Positions 17,448-27,174 of a DNA stretch of 64,000 nt are shown here, in pieces. Every line of letters begins with the position of its first letter. Position 1 is the first letter of the stretch. The position numbers and the translations under genes were made by a program. The stretch is taken from NCBI RefSeq assembly GCF_001562055.1, contig NZ_LLWE01000042.1, forward strand, positions 150,879 through 214,878, given 5' to 3'. The notes below the pieces were generated by a model that worked only from the letters and a program-made list of their open reading frames with translations, was not told where the DNA came from and did not search any database. Source of the stretch: Polycladidibacter stylochi. GTDB lineage: Bacteria > Pseudomonadota > Alphaproteobacteria > Rhizobiales > Stappiaceae.

Positions 17448-18719
17448 ATGCAAAAAATCACTCAATCAATGCCCCCAAAAAACTATAGTATAGCAATCGT
17501 TGGTGCAGGACCTGCAGGTATAATTGCCGCCTTAGCACTATCAAAACAGATTGAAAATGGAAAATTGCCTCCTAGTTTCAACATTGCCCTCGTTGGACCT
17601 CAACCAAGCTTGACAGACTGCCGCTCTACGGCGTTGATGCAAGCATCAAAACAGTTTCTTGAAAATATCGACCTATGGCAACCCCTTGCCAGTAAGGTGA
17701 CGCCACTGCAGAATATGCGGATAATTGATGCCACAGAACGGCTCATACGCGCACCGGAAACAATTTTCAGAGCTGAAGAGATAAATCAAGATGCTTTTGG
17801 CTACAATATTTTAAATAAAGACTTAAACCTAGCTCTCGTTGCTCAGCTTAAAAAATCGCCTCACATTACATGGCACAACACTACATTTGAAACATGTGAT
17901 GAATATGAGGAAGGTAGACTAGTTAGATTAAGCGATACCTTAACTTTCACCAGTCAACTCATTGTTGCCGCTGATGGACGTAACTCGAAATGCCGTGAGC
18001 TGGCAAATATAAATATTAAAAAATGGCAGTACCCACAAACGGCGCTGGTACTGAACCTCAAACACGAGCGAGCACACAATAATACATCCATAGAGTTCCA
18101 CCGGGCAACGGGCCCATTTACACTCGTGCCGATGCCTGGAAATGAATCTTCTCTGGTTTGCGTCCTCTCCCCCTCAAAGGCAGAAGAACTGAATGCTTTA
18201 ACCGATGATGAGTTGGCACTCGCCTTGGAAAAACTAGCTTACTCCACGCTCGGAAAATTCACCGTTTCTTCCAAGCGGCAACTTTACCCTATGTCTGGCT
18301 TTAGCGTGAATAAGCTTGCCCATCAACGCACCGTCCTCATAGGTGAAAGCGCACATGCCTTCCCGCCCATAGGCGCACAAGGGCTAAACCTAACAATGCG
18401 CGATATTGCGCAGCTAAGCAGTCAGATTACATCCGCATTTGAAACTGACCCTGAAACTCCAGAGATTGGTAATGAAACCTTCTTACAAACATATGATCAA
18501 AAACGTAAACTAGACGTCAGTACGCGTACAACAGCTGTCGACCTACTCAATAGATCATTACTCTCCAACGCAATTCCAATTCAAATGGTGCGCTCAATAG
18601 GACTTTACACGCTCGCATCTCTCCCCCCCCTACGGCGCCTGATAATGAACGAGGGCATCGCCCCCATGTGGCGCACACCTAAGAATATGCGCAAAGCAAG
18701 TAATGAGAGAAACGGCTAG
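17448..18719 (+). CDS. UbiH/UbiF/VisC-family FAD-dependent monooxygenase
   Basis: A class A flavoprotein monooxygenase expected to hydroxylate the ring of ubiquinone precursors at the inner membrane. The FAD-binding GAGPAG is at 19-24, with DGRNSKCRE in the middle. The second FAD motif, GESAHAFPPIGAQGLNLTMRD, is typical of UbiH/UbiF. Length is 423 residues. The start ATG at 17448 has a poor ribosome site; a second ATG seven codons in is possible. Which ring position is modified cannot be decided from sequence alone. The stop codon shares the palindrome CTAG with the stop of the convergent AEC transporter. Confidence 0.87.
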   Translation: MQKITQSMPPKNYSIAIVGAGPAGIIAALALSKQIENGKLPPSFNIALVGPQPSLTDCRSTALMQASKQFLENIDLWQPLASKVTPLQNMRIIDATERLIRAPETIFRAEEINQDAFGYNILNKDLNLALVAQLKKSPHITWHNTTFETCDEYEEGRLVRLSDTLTFTSQLIVAADGRNSKCRELANINIKKWQYPQTALVLNLKHERAHNNTSIEFHRATGPFTLVPMPGNESSLVCVLSPSKAEELNALTDDELALALEKLAYSTLGKFTVSSKRQLYPMSGFSVNKLAHQRTVLIGESAHAFPPIGAQGLNLTMRDIAQLSSQITSAFETDPETPEIGNETFLQTYDQKRKLDVSTRTTAVDLLNRSLLSNAIPIQMVRSIGLYTLASLPPLRRLIMNEGIAPMWRTPKNMRKASNERNG

Positions 18720-19669
18720 CTGCCTGGTAAAATATAGGTGTTGACCAAATATATCATCAAGGGCACGCTAATAACGGAAACAAGCGTGCCGATTAAAACA
18801 GCACTGGAGGCTCTGCGCTCATACGCTTGATAGTGCTGTGCCATAATATAAACATTTGCCGCAGGTGGTAGGCTTGCCATTAAAACGGCTGCAGCAAGCC
18901 AAACAGGGTCGACCCCCCCGACGAAACTGAGCAGCAGATAAACAAGCGCCGGGTGCAAAAACAGCTTCATAAGCAACAGCAAAGGTATTTCAGCGGTAAA
19001 TCGCTCACCTTTTTGCAGCGCAACAGTAATACCCATGGCAAATAAAGCACAAGGAGCTGCCGCATTTCGAAGAAGTGAAAGCGTCTCATCGAGAAAAGTT
19101 GGCAAGCTAAGCTTCAATGCAGCCACAAGAACACCGGCGGCAACAGAAATAATAAAAGGGTGCGTGCCAATTTTCACAGTGATTAACACCAGAACTTGCA
19201 GCAAGCTCTGTTGTCGATTTCCACTAATCGACATAAGTAATGGCACGAGCACAAACAACAATATGGTATCAAAACATAATATCAAAGCTGTCGGCACAGC
19301 AGCCTGCTCCCCCAAAACGGCAAGCGTAACCCCCGGTCCCATAAAGCCAATATTTGAATACGACCCCACAAGCGCTTGAATTGTTGCATCTGCCATCCTG
19401 CCGGAACTCGCCAAGACGCCGACAAAAAAGGCAAGCGTGAATGCGCAATAGGTAGCTGCCGTTGTCGCGGCCACAAAATCAAAGGAAGCAAGCTTATCTA
19501 ATGGCGTTTGTGCAACCATTTGAAACAACAGGGCTGGCAGAGCCAAATAAACAACGAAAAAATTCATCCAGGAAAGGCCGTCTTTAGGATGTCGCCCCAA
19601 CCTGCCAGAGATATATCCTATAAATATCAATAGGAAGAAGGGAAGTGCTAAAGTAAAAACTTCAATCAT
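18716..19669 (-). CDS. AEC-family transporter
   Basis: A 317-residue inner-membrane permease of the auxin-efflux-carrier/MdcF family, two five-helix halves separated by a loop. It begins MIEVFTLALPFFLLIFIGYI, the usual first helix, and retains LPPAANVYIMAQHY, a conserved C-terminal element. Substrates in the family are small carboxylates such as malonate or malate. The one here is unknown. ATG at 19669 has AGGGG about 6 nt upstream; a GTG one codon earlier is less likely. It is divergent from the LpxL-like gene. Confidence 0.87.
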   Translation of the reverse strand: MIEVFTLALPFFLLIFIGYISGRLGRHPKDGLSWMNFFVVYLALPALLFQMVAQTPLDKLASFDFVAATTAATYCAFTLAFFVGVLASSGRMADATIQALVGSYSNIGFMGPGVTLAVLGEQAAVPTALILCFDTILLFVLVPLLMSISGNRQQSLLQVLVLITVKIGTHPFIISVAAGVLVAALKLSLPTFLDETLSLLRNAAAPCALFAMGITVALQKGERFTAEIPLLLLMKLFLHPALVYLLLSFVGGVDPVWLAAAVLMASLPPAANVYIMAQHYQAYERRASSAVLIGTLVSVISVPLMIYLVNTYILPGS

Positions 19670-19893
19670 CACCTACCCCTTTTCCCTAGATATGTGATCA
19701 CAATTACTTGTTACCCACCACTTCAAGGCAGGATAGCATCGTTTTCCATCAAAGCAGTATATCCTATAGGAACTTATTATCACACCACAATTGATTTCAC
19801 TGGATTTAAAGAGTATTGAACCTTCCTAGTAACGCCCTTATCGCAGTCAATGCATCAGCAGTCTGCCAAAATGAAAAGTTTGTTCTGTTTAAG

Positions 19894-20805
19894 ATGTTCT
19901 CACAATACAAAGCACTCATAAAACCTTTCAGGGGAGCACTATCCTATCTGGCAAACTATTCAGAATATTTGGGCCTAATTCTTGTAAGCAGCATTTTAAG
20001 GGCAATGTCTTTGGATCGTGCCTCCGCTTTTATGGGGACATCATGGCGCGTTATTGCGCCGCTAACCAAACGCCACGAAAGAGCACGCCAACACTTGCAA
20101 ACCGCTTTCCCTGAACTATCAAAGCAGCAGCAAGATACAATACTCCTGCAAATGTGGGAAAATTTGGGCCGCGTAGCAGCAGAAACACTCTTACTTGACC
20201 AATTGATTGCACAGCCCGAACGCGCAACCATAATCGATCAGAACGTATTAGATAATGCAACTTCCAAAAGCAAAGCATGTGTTTATGTAACGCTTCATGC
20301 TGGAAACTGGGAGGTCGCGGGCCTGCGCACCGATGCCATTGGAAATGGTATTGCTGGGGTCTATCAGGCACTATCAAATAAGCGCTCTGAGGACTTTTTA
20401 ATGCGCCGCCGTCTCCCCCTCTACAAATACGGTTTATTTCAAAAAAGCCACAGCACAGGGCCGAAATTAATGTCTGTACTCAAACAGGGCGGTTCGGTTG
20501 CTTTTGTCGCTGACGTGCGAGACAAGCGAGGCGTTCAAATCAAGTTTATGGGTAATGAAGCCACGGCAACACATATCCCCGCTTTGTTGGCCCGCGCTTT
20601 CAAGGTGCCGTTGGTGGCTATCTACGCGCAGAGAACAAATGGAAGCCATTTCAATATTCGGGCGCAAGAAATCCCCGTTTCCATTACAAAAAATCGCACC
20701 CAAGATGCTTTAGTTACCACACAGGCCATTCACGACTGTTTTGAAAACTGGATCAAGGAAGACCCCGGTGCTTGGATGTGGATCATGCGTAAGTGGTTTA
20801 CATAG
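19894..20805 (+). CDS. LpxL/HtrB-like lysophospholipid/lipid A acyltransferase
   Basis: A membrane-associated acyltransferase of the lipid A biosynthesis family. The catalytic H-x4-D/E motif appears as HAGNWE (His135, Glu140 from the chosen start). An N-terminal hydrophobic segment (YLGLILVSSILRAM) precedes it. ATG at 19894 gives 303 residues, the normal size. A longer TTG-started frame from 19816 adds 26 residues with no hydrophobic or family signature. Which fatty acid and position are used is not evident. A hairpin terminator follows at 20824. Confidence 0.85.
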   Translation: MFSQYKALIKPFRGALSYLANYSEYLGLILVSSILRAMSLDRASAFMGTSWRVIAPLTKRHERARQHLQTAFPELSKQQQDTILLQMWENLGRVAAETLLLDQLIAQPERATIIDQNVLDNATSKSKACVYVTLHAGNWEVAGLRTDAIGNGIAGVYQALSNKRSEDFLMRRRLPLYKYGLFQKSHSTGPKLMSVLKQGGSVAFVADVRDKRGVQIKFMGNEATATHIPALLARAFKVPLVAIYAQRTNGSHFNIRAQEIPVSITKNRTQDALVTTQAIHDCFENWIKEDPGAWMWIMRKWFT

Positions 20806-20823
20806 GAACGGAGAAGAATAAAC

Positions 20824-20844
20824 TCCACCAATAGGTGGATTTTT
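20824..20844 (+). terminator. Terminator after LpxL-like gene
   Basis: TCCACC (20824-20829) pairs with GGTGGA (20834-20839) around AATA, followed by five T. Confidence 0.7.
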
Positions 20845-20900
20845 GCAGTGCACAATTTCTGTTAGAGTTGAACCAACATTATACAGTTGGAGTGCACCCT

Positions 20901-21932
20901 ATGAAAAATTATCGCTCATTCTATTCCCCTCTCGCCATGGGAGCGCCTCAGCCCTTTCGACAAATGCCCACAAAAGTGGAGCGAATGATTCACTTTATCC
21001 CCCCGCATTTGGAAAAAATCCACCAGAAACTGCCACAGATTATTTCGCAGGTTGATGTTGTTCTTGGCAATCTAGAAGACGCTATCCCAATTGAAGAAAA
21101 GCAAAATGCGCGCCAAGGGTTTATTAAACTTGCCCAAGAGAATAACTGGAACGAAACAGGCTTGTGGGTGCGTATAAATTCACTCGAAAGCCCTTGGGTA
21201 CTAGACGACATAACACAAATAGTCGAAAAATGTGGTAACCAGCTCGATGTGATAATGCTACCGAAAGTAAACGGCCCTTGGGATATACATTATCTTGACC
21301 AATTGCTTGCTCAGCTTGAAGCTCGTAGCGCGATTACAAAGCCGATATTGATTCATGCAATCCTAGAGACAGCAGAAGGCGTGAATAATGTCGAAGCCAT
21401 AGCGGCAGCCTCGCCACGTATGCAAGGCATGAGCTTAGGGCCCGCTGATCTTGCCGCCTCGCGTGGTATGAAAACAACACGTGTTGGTGGTGGTCACCCA
21501 CATTACAGAGTGCTGGCTGATCCTTCGAACACTGAAGATAATTCCAAACCTGAGCGGGCTTACTATCAACAAGACCTCTGGCATTATACACTTGGCAAAA
21601 TGGTAGATGCCTGTATGGCTCACGGCATTAAACCATTCTATGGCCCCTTTGGCGACTTTGCTGATATTGACGCCTGCGAGGCTCAATTTCGCAATGCATT
21701 TCTTATGGGATGTATGGGGACCTGGACACTCCACCCTTCTCAAATTGAAATCGCACGCCGTGTCTTTTCACCAGACCCAGAAGAAGTCGATTTTGCAAGA
21801 CGTATTATACAAGCGATGCCCAATGGTGCAGGTGCCGTGATGATAGATGGCAAAATGCAAGATGATGCCACATGGAAGCAAGCAAAAGTATTGGCTGATC
21901 TGGCGGATCTCATTGCAAAAAAAGAAATGTAA
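20901..21932 (+). CDS. HpcH/HpaI aldolase/citrate lyase family, malyl-CoA-lyase-like
   Basis: A 343-residue TIM-barrel CoA-ester lyase. The metal-binding acidic residues are visible in GNLEDAIP and in the ILETAEGV segment. The long conserved block [19 protein letters not shown] and the C-terminal [17 protein letters not shown] match the malyl-CoA/beta-methylmalyl-CoA lyase branch of purple and related alphaproteobacteria. The reaction is probably reversible cleavage of a 3-hydroxyacyl-CoA diacid to glyoxylate and acyl-CoA. ATG at 20901 follows GGAG with 8 nt spacing. Acetyl-CoA-assimilation partners are absent nearby, so the pathway is open. Confidence 0.82.
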   Translation: MKNYRSFYSPLAMGAPQPFRQMPTKVERMIHFIPPHLEKIHQKLPQIISQVDVVLGNLEDAIPIEEKQNARQGFIKLAQENNWNETGLWVRINSLESPWVLDDITQIVEKCGNQLDVIMLPKVNGPWDIHYLDQLLAQLEARSAITKPILIHAILETAEGVNNVEAIAAASPRMQGMSLGPADLAASRGMKTTRVGGGHPHYRVLADPSNTEDNSKPERAYYQQDLWHYTLGKMVDACMAHGIKPFYGPFGDFADIDACEAQFRNAFLMGCMGTWTLHPSQIEIARRVFSPDPEEVDFARRIIQAMPNGAGAVMIDGKMQDDATWKQAKVLADLADLIAKKEM

Positions 21933-22244
21933 CTTAGCGGATAATAGTTTCACTGTTATCAGCTAGTAAGGGTTAAAGACAATCAATAGAAGACTTGACT
22001 TTAATTCAAATCATGCCATTAGTTCCGCTCTTGCGATATAATAGTCTCGTGAGCTATATTTAACTGTGTTGATACAGCTGCCTCTATCATACGTGAACCA
22101 TCTGATTTACTAGGGTAATGATGGTTTGACGTCTTTGATGGCAGCGCCGTTTATTTGCCTCGTGCATTAAACCGTATCAACACTTCAATGCGCCGAGCGC
22201 TTTAAAGTCCAGAAAGATAAATAGTTCTGGTGTAATGGTATGCT
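21933..22244. other. Intergenic region upstream of hspQ
   Basis: No gene is supported in these 312 bases. A TATAAT hexamer occurs at 22037-22042 but without a matching -35. No convincing RpoH-type promoter could be placed by eye. Confidence 0.3.
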
Positions 22245-22577
22245 ATGGAGAAAATGAGAGAAGCTAAGTTTGGTATTGGGCAGGTCGTACGTCATCGCAT
22301 CTACCCGTTTCGTGGTGTAATTTATGACGTTGATCCGACCTTTGACAATTCCGAGGATTGGTGGGAATCAATACCTGAAGATGTGCGCCCCGATAAGGAC
22401 CAGCCTTTCTACCACCTTTTGGCTGAAAACTCCGAGACAGATTATCTGGCTTATGTTTCCGAGCAAAATCTGGAATTGGATCAAAGCGGTACACCAGTAT
22501 CACACCCACAAATAAACGAAATTTTCTTTGAAGATGAAAATGGCGCTTACAAACCGCGCGATGTTGAGTTGCATTAA
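22245..22577 (+). CDS. hspQ: Heat shock protein HspQ (YccV-like)
   Basis: A 110-residue cytoplasmic protein of the YccV/HspQ (hemimethylated-DNA-binding-like) family. The whole domain is recognisable: KFGIGQVVRHRIYPFRGVIY, DVRPDKDQPFYHLLAEN and YVSEQNL. In E. coli HspQ acts as a specificity factor for Lon protease and is heat-induced. The start could also be the ATG three codons in (MREAKFGIG), which has GGAG closer upstream. It is followed by a hairpin shared with the converging IalB gene. Confidence 0.88.
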   Translation: MEKMREAKFGIGQVVRHRIYPFRGVIYDVDPTFDNSEDWWESIPEDVRPDKDQPFYHLLAENSETDYLAYVSEQNLELDQSGTPVSHPQINEIFFEDENGAYKPRDVELH

Positions 22578-22620
22578 CAGGCTAACCACAGACCGACATA
22601 CAACGTGCCGAGAAACAACC

Positions 22621-22654
22621 CTAATAATAAGGCCCCCGATTAGAAATCGGAGGC
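22621..22654 (-). terminator. Terminator between hspQ and the IalB-family gene
   Basis: GGCCCCCGAT (22631-22640) pairs with ATCGGAGGCC (22645-22654) with one mismatch around 4 nt. On the minus strand the tail TTATTATTAG is T-rich. It probably serves the minus-strand gene mainly. Confidence 0.6.
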
Positions 22655-22685
22655 CCCAATAGAATAGCCAAATTACGACCAGTTA

Positions 22686-23303
22686 TTAATTGGCATTTTC
22701 ACTCGCTTTATGCTGCTGCTCGATTAAGCGCTGACGCGCTGCCTCAGCGCGTTTTTGCAATTCAGCTTGTAAACGCTCTTGTTTTGCCTGCAGCTCCTCG
22801 GGCTTCATAGCTGCGCCGTCATAAACCTTGGTAAACCCTGACAAGGTCAACTCAAAAGGACGCGGCTTGCCTTGCTGATTGAAAGTCGTAATAATCAGCT
22901 TGCTGCCCTTTTTCATCGCGCCAATAAAGTTGGCATCAATCACCATTTCAGTAATACAGGCATTAGGAAAGCATATTGTGTATTTTGCTTCACTTTGCTT
23001 ATTGCCATCAATTTGAATGCGAACACCTGGTTGTATCAACATTCCAGGGGGAACAGCAACGTGAAACAGTTTACGGGCTTCCCCAGAAATTTCGCGAACA
23101 ACAGCTTGAGCTAGTAGCTGTCCAGTCTTTGTCCGCAGCTCTTGCGTAATCATACAAAATTCTTTTTTGGACTTAGGGTCCGTATTACATACTTTTATCC
23201 AAGGGTCGTTAGCGCTCTGGGCTTGCGCCAGACCCGCTGTTCCTATCATTGTCACAGCAGCAAAGGCACCAGCTGTCAAAAAATTCCAAAATTTATTGGC
23301 CAT
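22686..23303 (-). CDS. Invasion-associated locus B (IalB) family protein
   Basis: A periplasmic protein of 205 residues. The signal peptide runs to about residue 28 (cleavage AQA-QSA). The IalB domain is seen in WIKVCNTDPKSKKEFCMITQ, VPPGMLIQPGVRIQIDG and CFPNACITEMVID, with paired cysteines suggesting disulfides. A C-terminal, Gln/Glu/Arg-rich segment of ~40 residues (KPEELQAKQERLQAELQKRA) is predicted to be a coiled coil, an extension beyond the minimal domain. IalB aids erythrocyte invasion in Bartonella; in free-living relatives the role is unknown. Confidence 0.86.
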   Translation of the reverse strand: MANKFWNFLTAGAFAAVTMIGTAGLAQAQSANDPWIKVCNTDPKSKKEFCMITQELRTKTGQLLAQAVVREISGEARKLFHVAVPPGMLIQPGVRIQIDGNKQSEAKYTICFPNACITEMVIDANFIGAMKKGSKLIITTFNQQGKPRPFELTLSGFTKVYDGAAMKPEELQAKQERLQAELQKRAEAARQRLIEQQHKASENAN

Positions 23304-23610
23304 CCCAAAATATCCTTAACTTTTCGAAGTTGCTCTAAACGATTTATTAGAACCTCTCCTTTGGTCATGACAGACTTAACGTGCATTTCTTCCTATCGCA
23401 AGCAAGCTAACGCTAAGAAACTACGTTAAACGGTAATTGACAGTTCGTAAGCCTGTCACTTATGCCAGTCACTCTTTCTTTAAACATGTCAGCAACAAAT
23501 TTCCACCTGTAGAATGCCCAAAGTTTCAAGCTTTTCCAAAGCTGCTTATACTAGGGGTTGTTCGAAAGCGGAATACTGGTAGTCTCAACCAGTCTGATTA
23601 GGGGGATTTA
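23304..23610. other. Divergent promoter region, IalB gene / binding-protein gene
   Basis: No gene is supported. TTGACA at 23437-23442 followed after 18 nt by TATGCC is a possible plus-strand promoter for the run beginning at 23611. The match to a -10 is poor. A small inverted repeat (ACTGG/CCAGT) lies just before the ribosome site. Confidence 0.3.
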
Positions 23611-25470
23611 ATGGTGTTTTTAAGGTATTACAGAATCTTAATTCAAAAAATATGCATCTCAACGCTGCTTCTTATTGCCGCTTTTTTACCAGTTAATGTT
23701 AATGCAGCTGAGGATATTCCTTGGCAACACGCCATTTCGATGATCGGCACACCTGCACTTGAAGCCGATTATGATCACTTCGCCTACGCCAACCCCAATG
23801 CCCCCAAAGGAGGTAAAGTTGTATTTGGTGTCTTTGGAACATTTAACTCACTAAATTCATATGCTCTTAAAGGGGCGTGGACATCGGCGCGCGGCATGCG
23901 CGAACGCCCCATGGGTAATAATATCCTCGAAAGCTTACTCATTAGAAATAACAATGAACCATTCACACTATATACTCATTTAGCTGAAGCAGTTCGCATG
24001 CCAGAGGAGCGCAACTGGATCGAGTTTCGCCTAAATCCTAAAGCTCACTTTTCGAATGGAAAGCAGTTAACTGTAGAAGACGTTGTTTTTTCTTTCAAAA
24101 CCCTTCGCGATCACGCACGCCCCCCCTACTCTTCCTGGTATAAAAAGGTTACCAACTTTGAAAAGACTGGGCCAAATTCACTTAAACTACATTTCAAAGA
24201 TGGTTCTGACCGCGAATTGCCCCTATTGGTATCGCTAGCCCCTATTTTTAATAGTGAAACCACAGATCCAAATTCTTTCGAAAATACAACGTTAACCCCT
24301 CTAGTGGGTACTGGTCCCTACCAGTTCAAAGCCATAGAACCGGGTCGTCGTACGGTTTATGAGCGCACGAAAGATTATTGGGCAAAGGACCTGCCACAAA
24401 AACGTGGCTTTGATAATTTCGATGAAATCATCGTCGAGTACTATCGCGATTATAACACCATGCTTGAAGCATTGAAAAAAGGCGCAATCGACACAATGGT
24501 CTTCACCAGTCCTGCGCTTTGGACTGAAACAATGACATTTCCTGCCACCAAAGCAGGCGATCTTCAAAATCTAGCCTTCACAAGAAAAACGCCCCCTAAT
24601 TTAGTGGGGTTGGCATTTAACACCAGAAAAGAAGTTTTTTCCGATGTAAGAGTGCGCCGTGCCCTATCTATGCTATTTGATTTTAAAACGATCAACCGCA
24701 CACTATTCAGCAATCTATACGTGCGTACAAACGGTTACTGGGATCACTCTGAGCTTTCATCTATATCTCACCCAGCATCCCCAAAAGAGCGGGAATTACT
24801 AAGTCCTTACCCGGCCCTGGTTCCTGAAGATGTAATGAACGGTACTTGGCACGCGGCCGAACCTGATGGCCACGGTATTGATCGAAAAACCCTCAAATTA
24901 GCTTTAAACATGCTCGGCAAAGCTGGCTATAAGCTAAACTCGGGCCGCCTTTTAAACTCGCGTACCGGCAAACAAATGCAATTTGAAGTCATGATTAAGA
25001 ATAATGATGAAGAAAAGGTCGCACTTGTTTTACAACGGACAATGAAGCTCATCGGCATTTCAATGAGTATCCGAATGGTAGATGCGGCTCAGTTTGAAGA
25101 GAGACGAACAAATTTTGATTTTGATGCCACCTTTAACATTTGGTTTGCCTCACTTTCTCCTGGTGGCGAACAGTACGCCCGATGGTCATCAAAAGCAGCT
25201 GATATAAAAGGCTCTCGTAATATAGTAGGTGCGAAAGAACCTGCTATTGATGCTTTGCTGGATAAGCTTGTGGCCTCACGTTCAAAGCAAGATTTTGTTG
25301 CAACGGTTAGAGCACTCGACCGAGTTCTAATATCAGGTGCCTACGCAATCCCGCTCTATCACCCTCCGGCAGAGTGGTGGGCAACTTGGAAAAAACTCTC
25401 GCACCCTAAAACAACCCCTTTATATGGGGTACAGTTTGACACATGGTGGCAAACTGTAAAAAACAATTAA
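23611..25470 (+). CDS. Extracellular solute-binding protein, family 5 (YejA-like oligopeptide type)
   Basis: A 619-residue periplasmic binding protein with a signal peptide (to about residue 32, NVNA-AED). The family 5 signature is seen in APKGGKVVFGVFGTFNSLN and in LNPKAHFSNGKQLTVEDVVF. Length and the start AEDIPWQHAISMIGTPALE fit the YejA subgroup, which binds oligopeptide-like cargo such as microcin C in E. coli. No cognate permease or ATPase is adjacent, so it must share or have lost its transporter, or the partners are elsewhere. A ribosome site GGGGGA precedes ATG. It is first of a five-gene plus-strand run. Confidence 0.88.
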   Translation: MVFLRYYRILIQKICISTLLLIAAFLPVNVNAAEDIPWQHAISMIGTPALEADYDHFAYANPNAPKGGKVVFGVFGTFNSLNSYALKGAWTSARGMRERPMGNNILESLLIRNNNEPFTLYTHLAEAVRMPEERNWIEFRLNPKAHFSNGKQLTVEDVVFSFKTLRDHARPPYSSWYKKVTNFEKTGPNSLKLHFKDGSDRELPLLVSLAPIFNSETTDPNSFENTTLTPLVGTGPYQFKAIEPGRRTVYERTKDYWAKDLPQKRGFDNFDEIIVEYYRDYNTMLEALKKGAIDTMVFTSPALWTETMTFPATKAGDLQNLAFTRKTPPNLVGLAFNTRKEVFSDVRVRRALSMLFDFKTINRTLFSNLYVRTNGYWDHSELSSISHPASPKERELLSPYPALVPEDVMNGTWHAAEPDGHGIDRKTLKLALNMLGKAGYKLNSGRLLNSRTGKQMQFEVMIKNNDEEKVALVLQRTMKLIGISMSIRMVDAAQFEERRTNFDFDATFNIWFASLSPGGEQYARWSSKAADIKGSRNIVGAKEPAIDALLDKLVASRSKQDFVATVRALDRVLISGAYAIPLYHPPAEWWATWKKLSHPKTTPLYGVQFDTWWQTVKNN

Positions 25471-25506
25471 AATAAGCGATTATGACTTTCAGGAGCAGCC
25501 TGCTAT

Positions 25507-27144
25507 ATGATTTTGTCCTCGGAAAAAACAATAACAAGTTATAACCAAAGCGGTGTATGGGGAAATGTTACCTTAGACGCCCTGTTTCGCAGGGCTGCAC
25601 AAAATAACCCGAACCGCATCGCTCTGGTAGATGCTCCTGACCGTCAAGACTGGACCGGCGGTGCGCCAAGGTCTTTAACCTATGCACAGGCAGAAACAGA
25701 AATTCGCCGCATTGCCGGTTTCTTTAATACTGTTGGCTTGGAACCCGATGATATTATCGCCATCCAATCCCCCAATACTGTAGATACAGTATTGTGTATT
25801 CTAGCAGCACTTCGAGCGGGTTTGATTGTATCCAGCTTCCCACTGCACTGGCGTCATAGTGAAATTCTACCATGCTTGAGTGATATCGGTGCCAAAGCCT
25901 TGATCACCGCTGACCGGGTTGAAACACGAATGCTTGGAGAAGATGCGCTTAATACGGCAGCCGATTATTTTTCCCTAAAATTTGTCTTCGGGCTGGGCAA
26001 GCAATTACCGGATGGCCTCATTGATATGGCACCAATGATTGCAGAATCGCCCGAAGCGTTTCCCGAGCCACGCATTTCTCGCCAAGGGCATGCAGCCAAC
26101 CACATTGCCACACTCACATGGGTTCATACCCCAGCAGGCCCCAAGCCGATACCGCGCAGTCATAACCATTGGGTTGCAGCTGGCTTAATGCCCTTTTTGG
26201 AAACGCGCTTGCCCTCCGCTGCAAAGCTTGTCATTCCTTACATCCTCTCCGGCCTCACCGGGCTTGGCGCGGGTTTAGTGCCATGGTTACTTTCCGAAGG
26301 AACTTTGCACCTGCACCATCCCCTTGCCCTTCACTCGCTCATTGATCATGCGCGCTGGATTGAAGCCGATTATATCGTTGTGCCTGGCTCTATTGCTCCC
26401 AACGTAGATAGCTCCTTGGCTTCTTGGGGGACAAAAGTTATCGCGGCATGGAATGTGGCGGCAATGACGCCACTTGAGTACAAGCCAGAAGGTGAATTCT
26501 ATGATCTGCATATTGCAGAAGAATATGGCATGGTTGCAAAGCTACGCGGTCAAAGTACCCTTCCCAATTCCTTTAGAATGGGAAGCATCAGTGCACCATC
26601 AGCCAGCCCACATGCCCCGACGCTGCTTGAAATAAGTGCTGCAGAACAGGATTTACCCGAAAACATTCACGCCTCTTTTAAAGGCGCTATGGTTCCAGAT
26701 GTTGCCTGGCCCGATAAAAAACCTGCATTTACATTTAGTGAAAGCGGCGAGCTGCAAACAAATATTCCTCTCGATATTTGCGAAGAGAATGATGCCATTA
26801 TCTACGGCTTCAAGCGGCCTGAAAGCTATGCCCCGGGGATGACGGATTTACCTCGTCTTGACGATATTTTCACTGGCTTTCCCGGTGTAAAGGAAGCTGC
26901 AGCATTTTTAGTGGAGGATGAAATCGTAGGTCATCGCCTCATGGTAGCCGTTGTCGCTAAGGACAGCCGCATGGTGGAAGTAGATGACTTCTACGCTTAT
27001 TTAGATGCCGCAAGAGTGAGCCTAGCCATTTTGCCGCATAAAATAATAGCCTTGAAGAGATTACCTAAAGACATACGAGGCCAAATAGATCGAGAACAAC
27101 TCGCAATACGCGTACAACCAGCTTTAAAAGGAGCTGTGGCTTAA
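25507..27144 (+). CDS. AMP-dependent synthetase/ligase-like protein with degenerate active site
   Basis: A 545-residue protein with the overall acyl-adenylate-forming fold: LTYAQAETEIRRIAGFF near 57-73 and VKEAAAFLVEDEIVGHRLMV before the C-terminal subdomain. The phosphate-binding loop, normally rich in Ser/Thr/Gly ending in PK, reads VHTPAGPKPIPRSH (about 206-219). The A10 catalytic lysine position in LPKDIRGQIDR is Gln526. The A5 aromatic-acidic motif is also poor (EEYGMVA). It may therefore not adenylate, or may be a binding/scaffold descendant. It lies 36 bases after the binding protein and 30 before the receiver-like gene, in an apparent operon. Confidence 0.7.
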   Translation: MILSSEKTITSYNQSGVWGNVTLDALFRRAAQNNPNRIALVDAPDRQDWTGGAPRSLTYAQAETEIRRIAGFFNTVGLEPDDIIAIQSPNTVDTVLCILAALRAGLIVSSFPLHWRHSEILPCLSDIGAKALITADRVETRMLGEDALNTAADYFSLKFVFGLGKQLPDGLIDMAPMIAESPEAFPEPRISRQGHAANHIATLTWVHTPAGPKPIPRSHNHWVAAGLMPFLETRLPSAAKLVIPYILSGLTGLGAGLVPWLLSEGTLHLHHPLALHSLIDHARWIEADYIVVPGSIAPNVDSSLASWGTKVIAAWNVAAMTPLEYKPEGEFYDLHIAEEYGMVAKLRGQSTLPNSFRMGSISAPSASPHAPTLLEISAAEQDLPENIHASFKGAMVPDVAWPDKKPAFTFSESGELQTNIPLDICEENDAIIYGFKRPESYAPGMTDLPRLDDIFTGFPGVKEAAAFLVEDEIVGHRLMVAVVAKDSRMVEVDDFYAYLDAARVSLAILPHKIIALKRLPKDIRGQIDREQLAIRVQPALKGAVA

Positions 27145-27174
27145 AATAGGTACCGGTAGGAGAAGAATAACAGC

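Noticed and set aside
19693..19702. TGTGATCACA, resembling a CRP half-site pair
   Set aside because: CRP sites need six bases between TGTGA and TCACA; here the arms abut. A 10-bp palindrome alone is weak evidence.
22037..22042. TATAAT upstream of hspQ
   Set aside because: No -35 element at 16-18 bp; the only TTGACT is 36 bp away.
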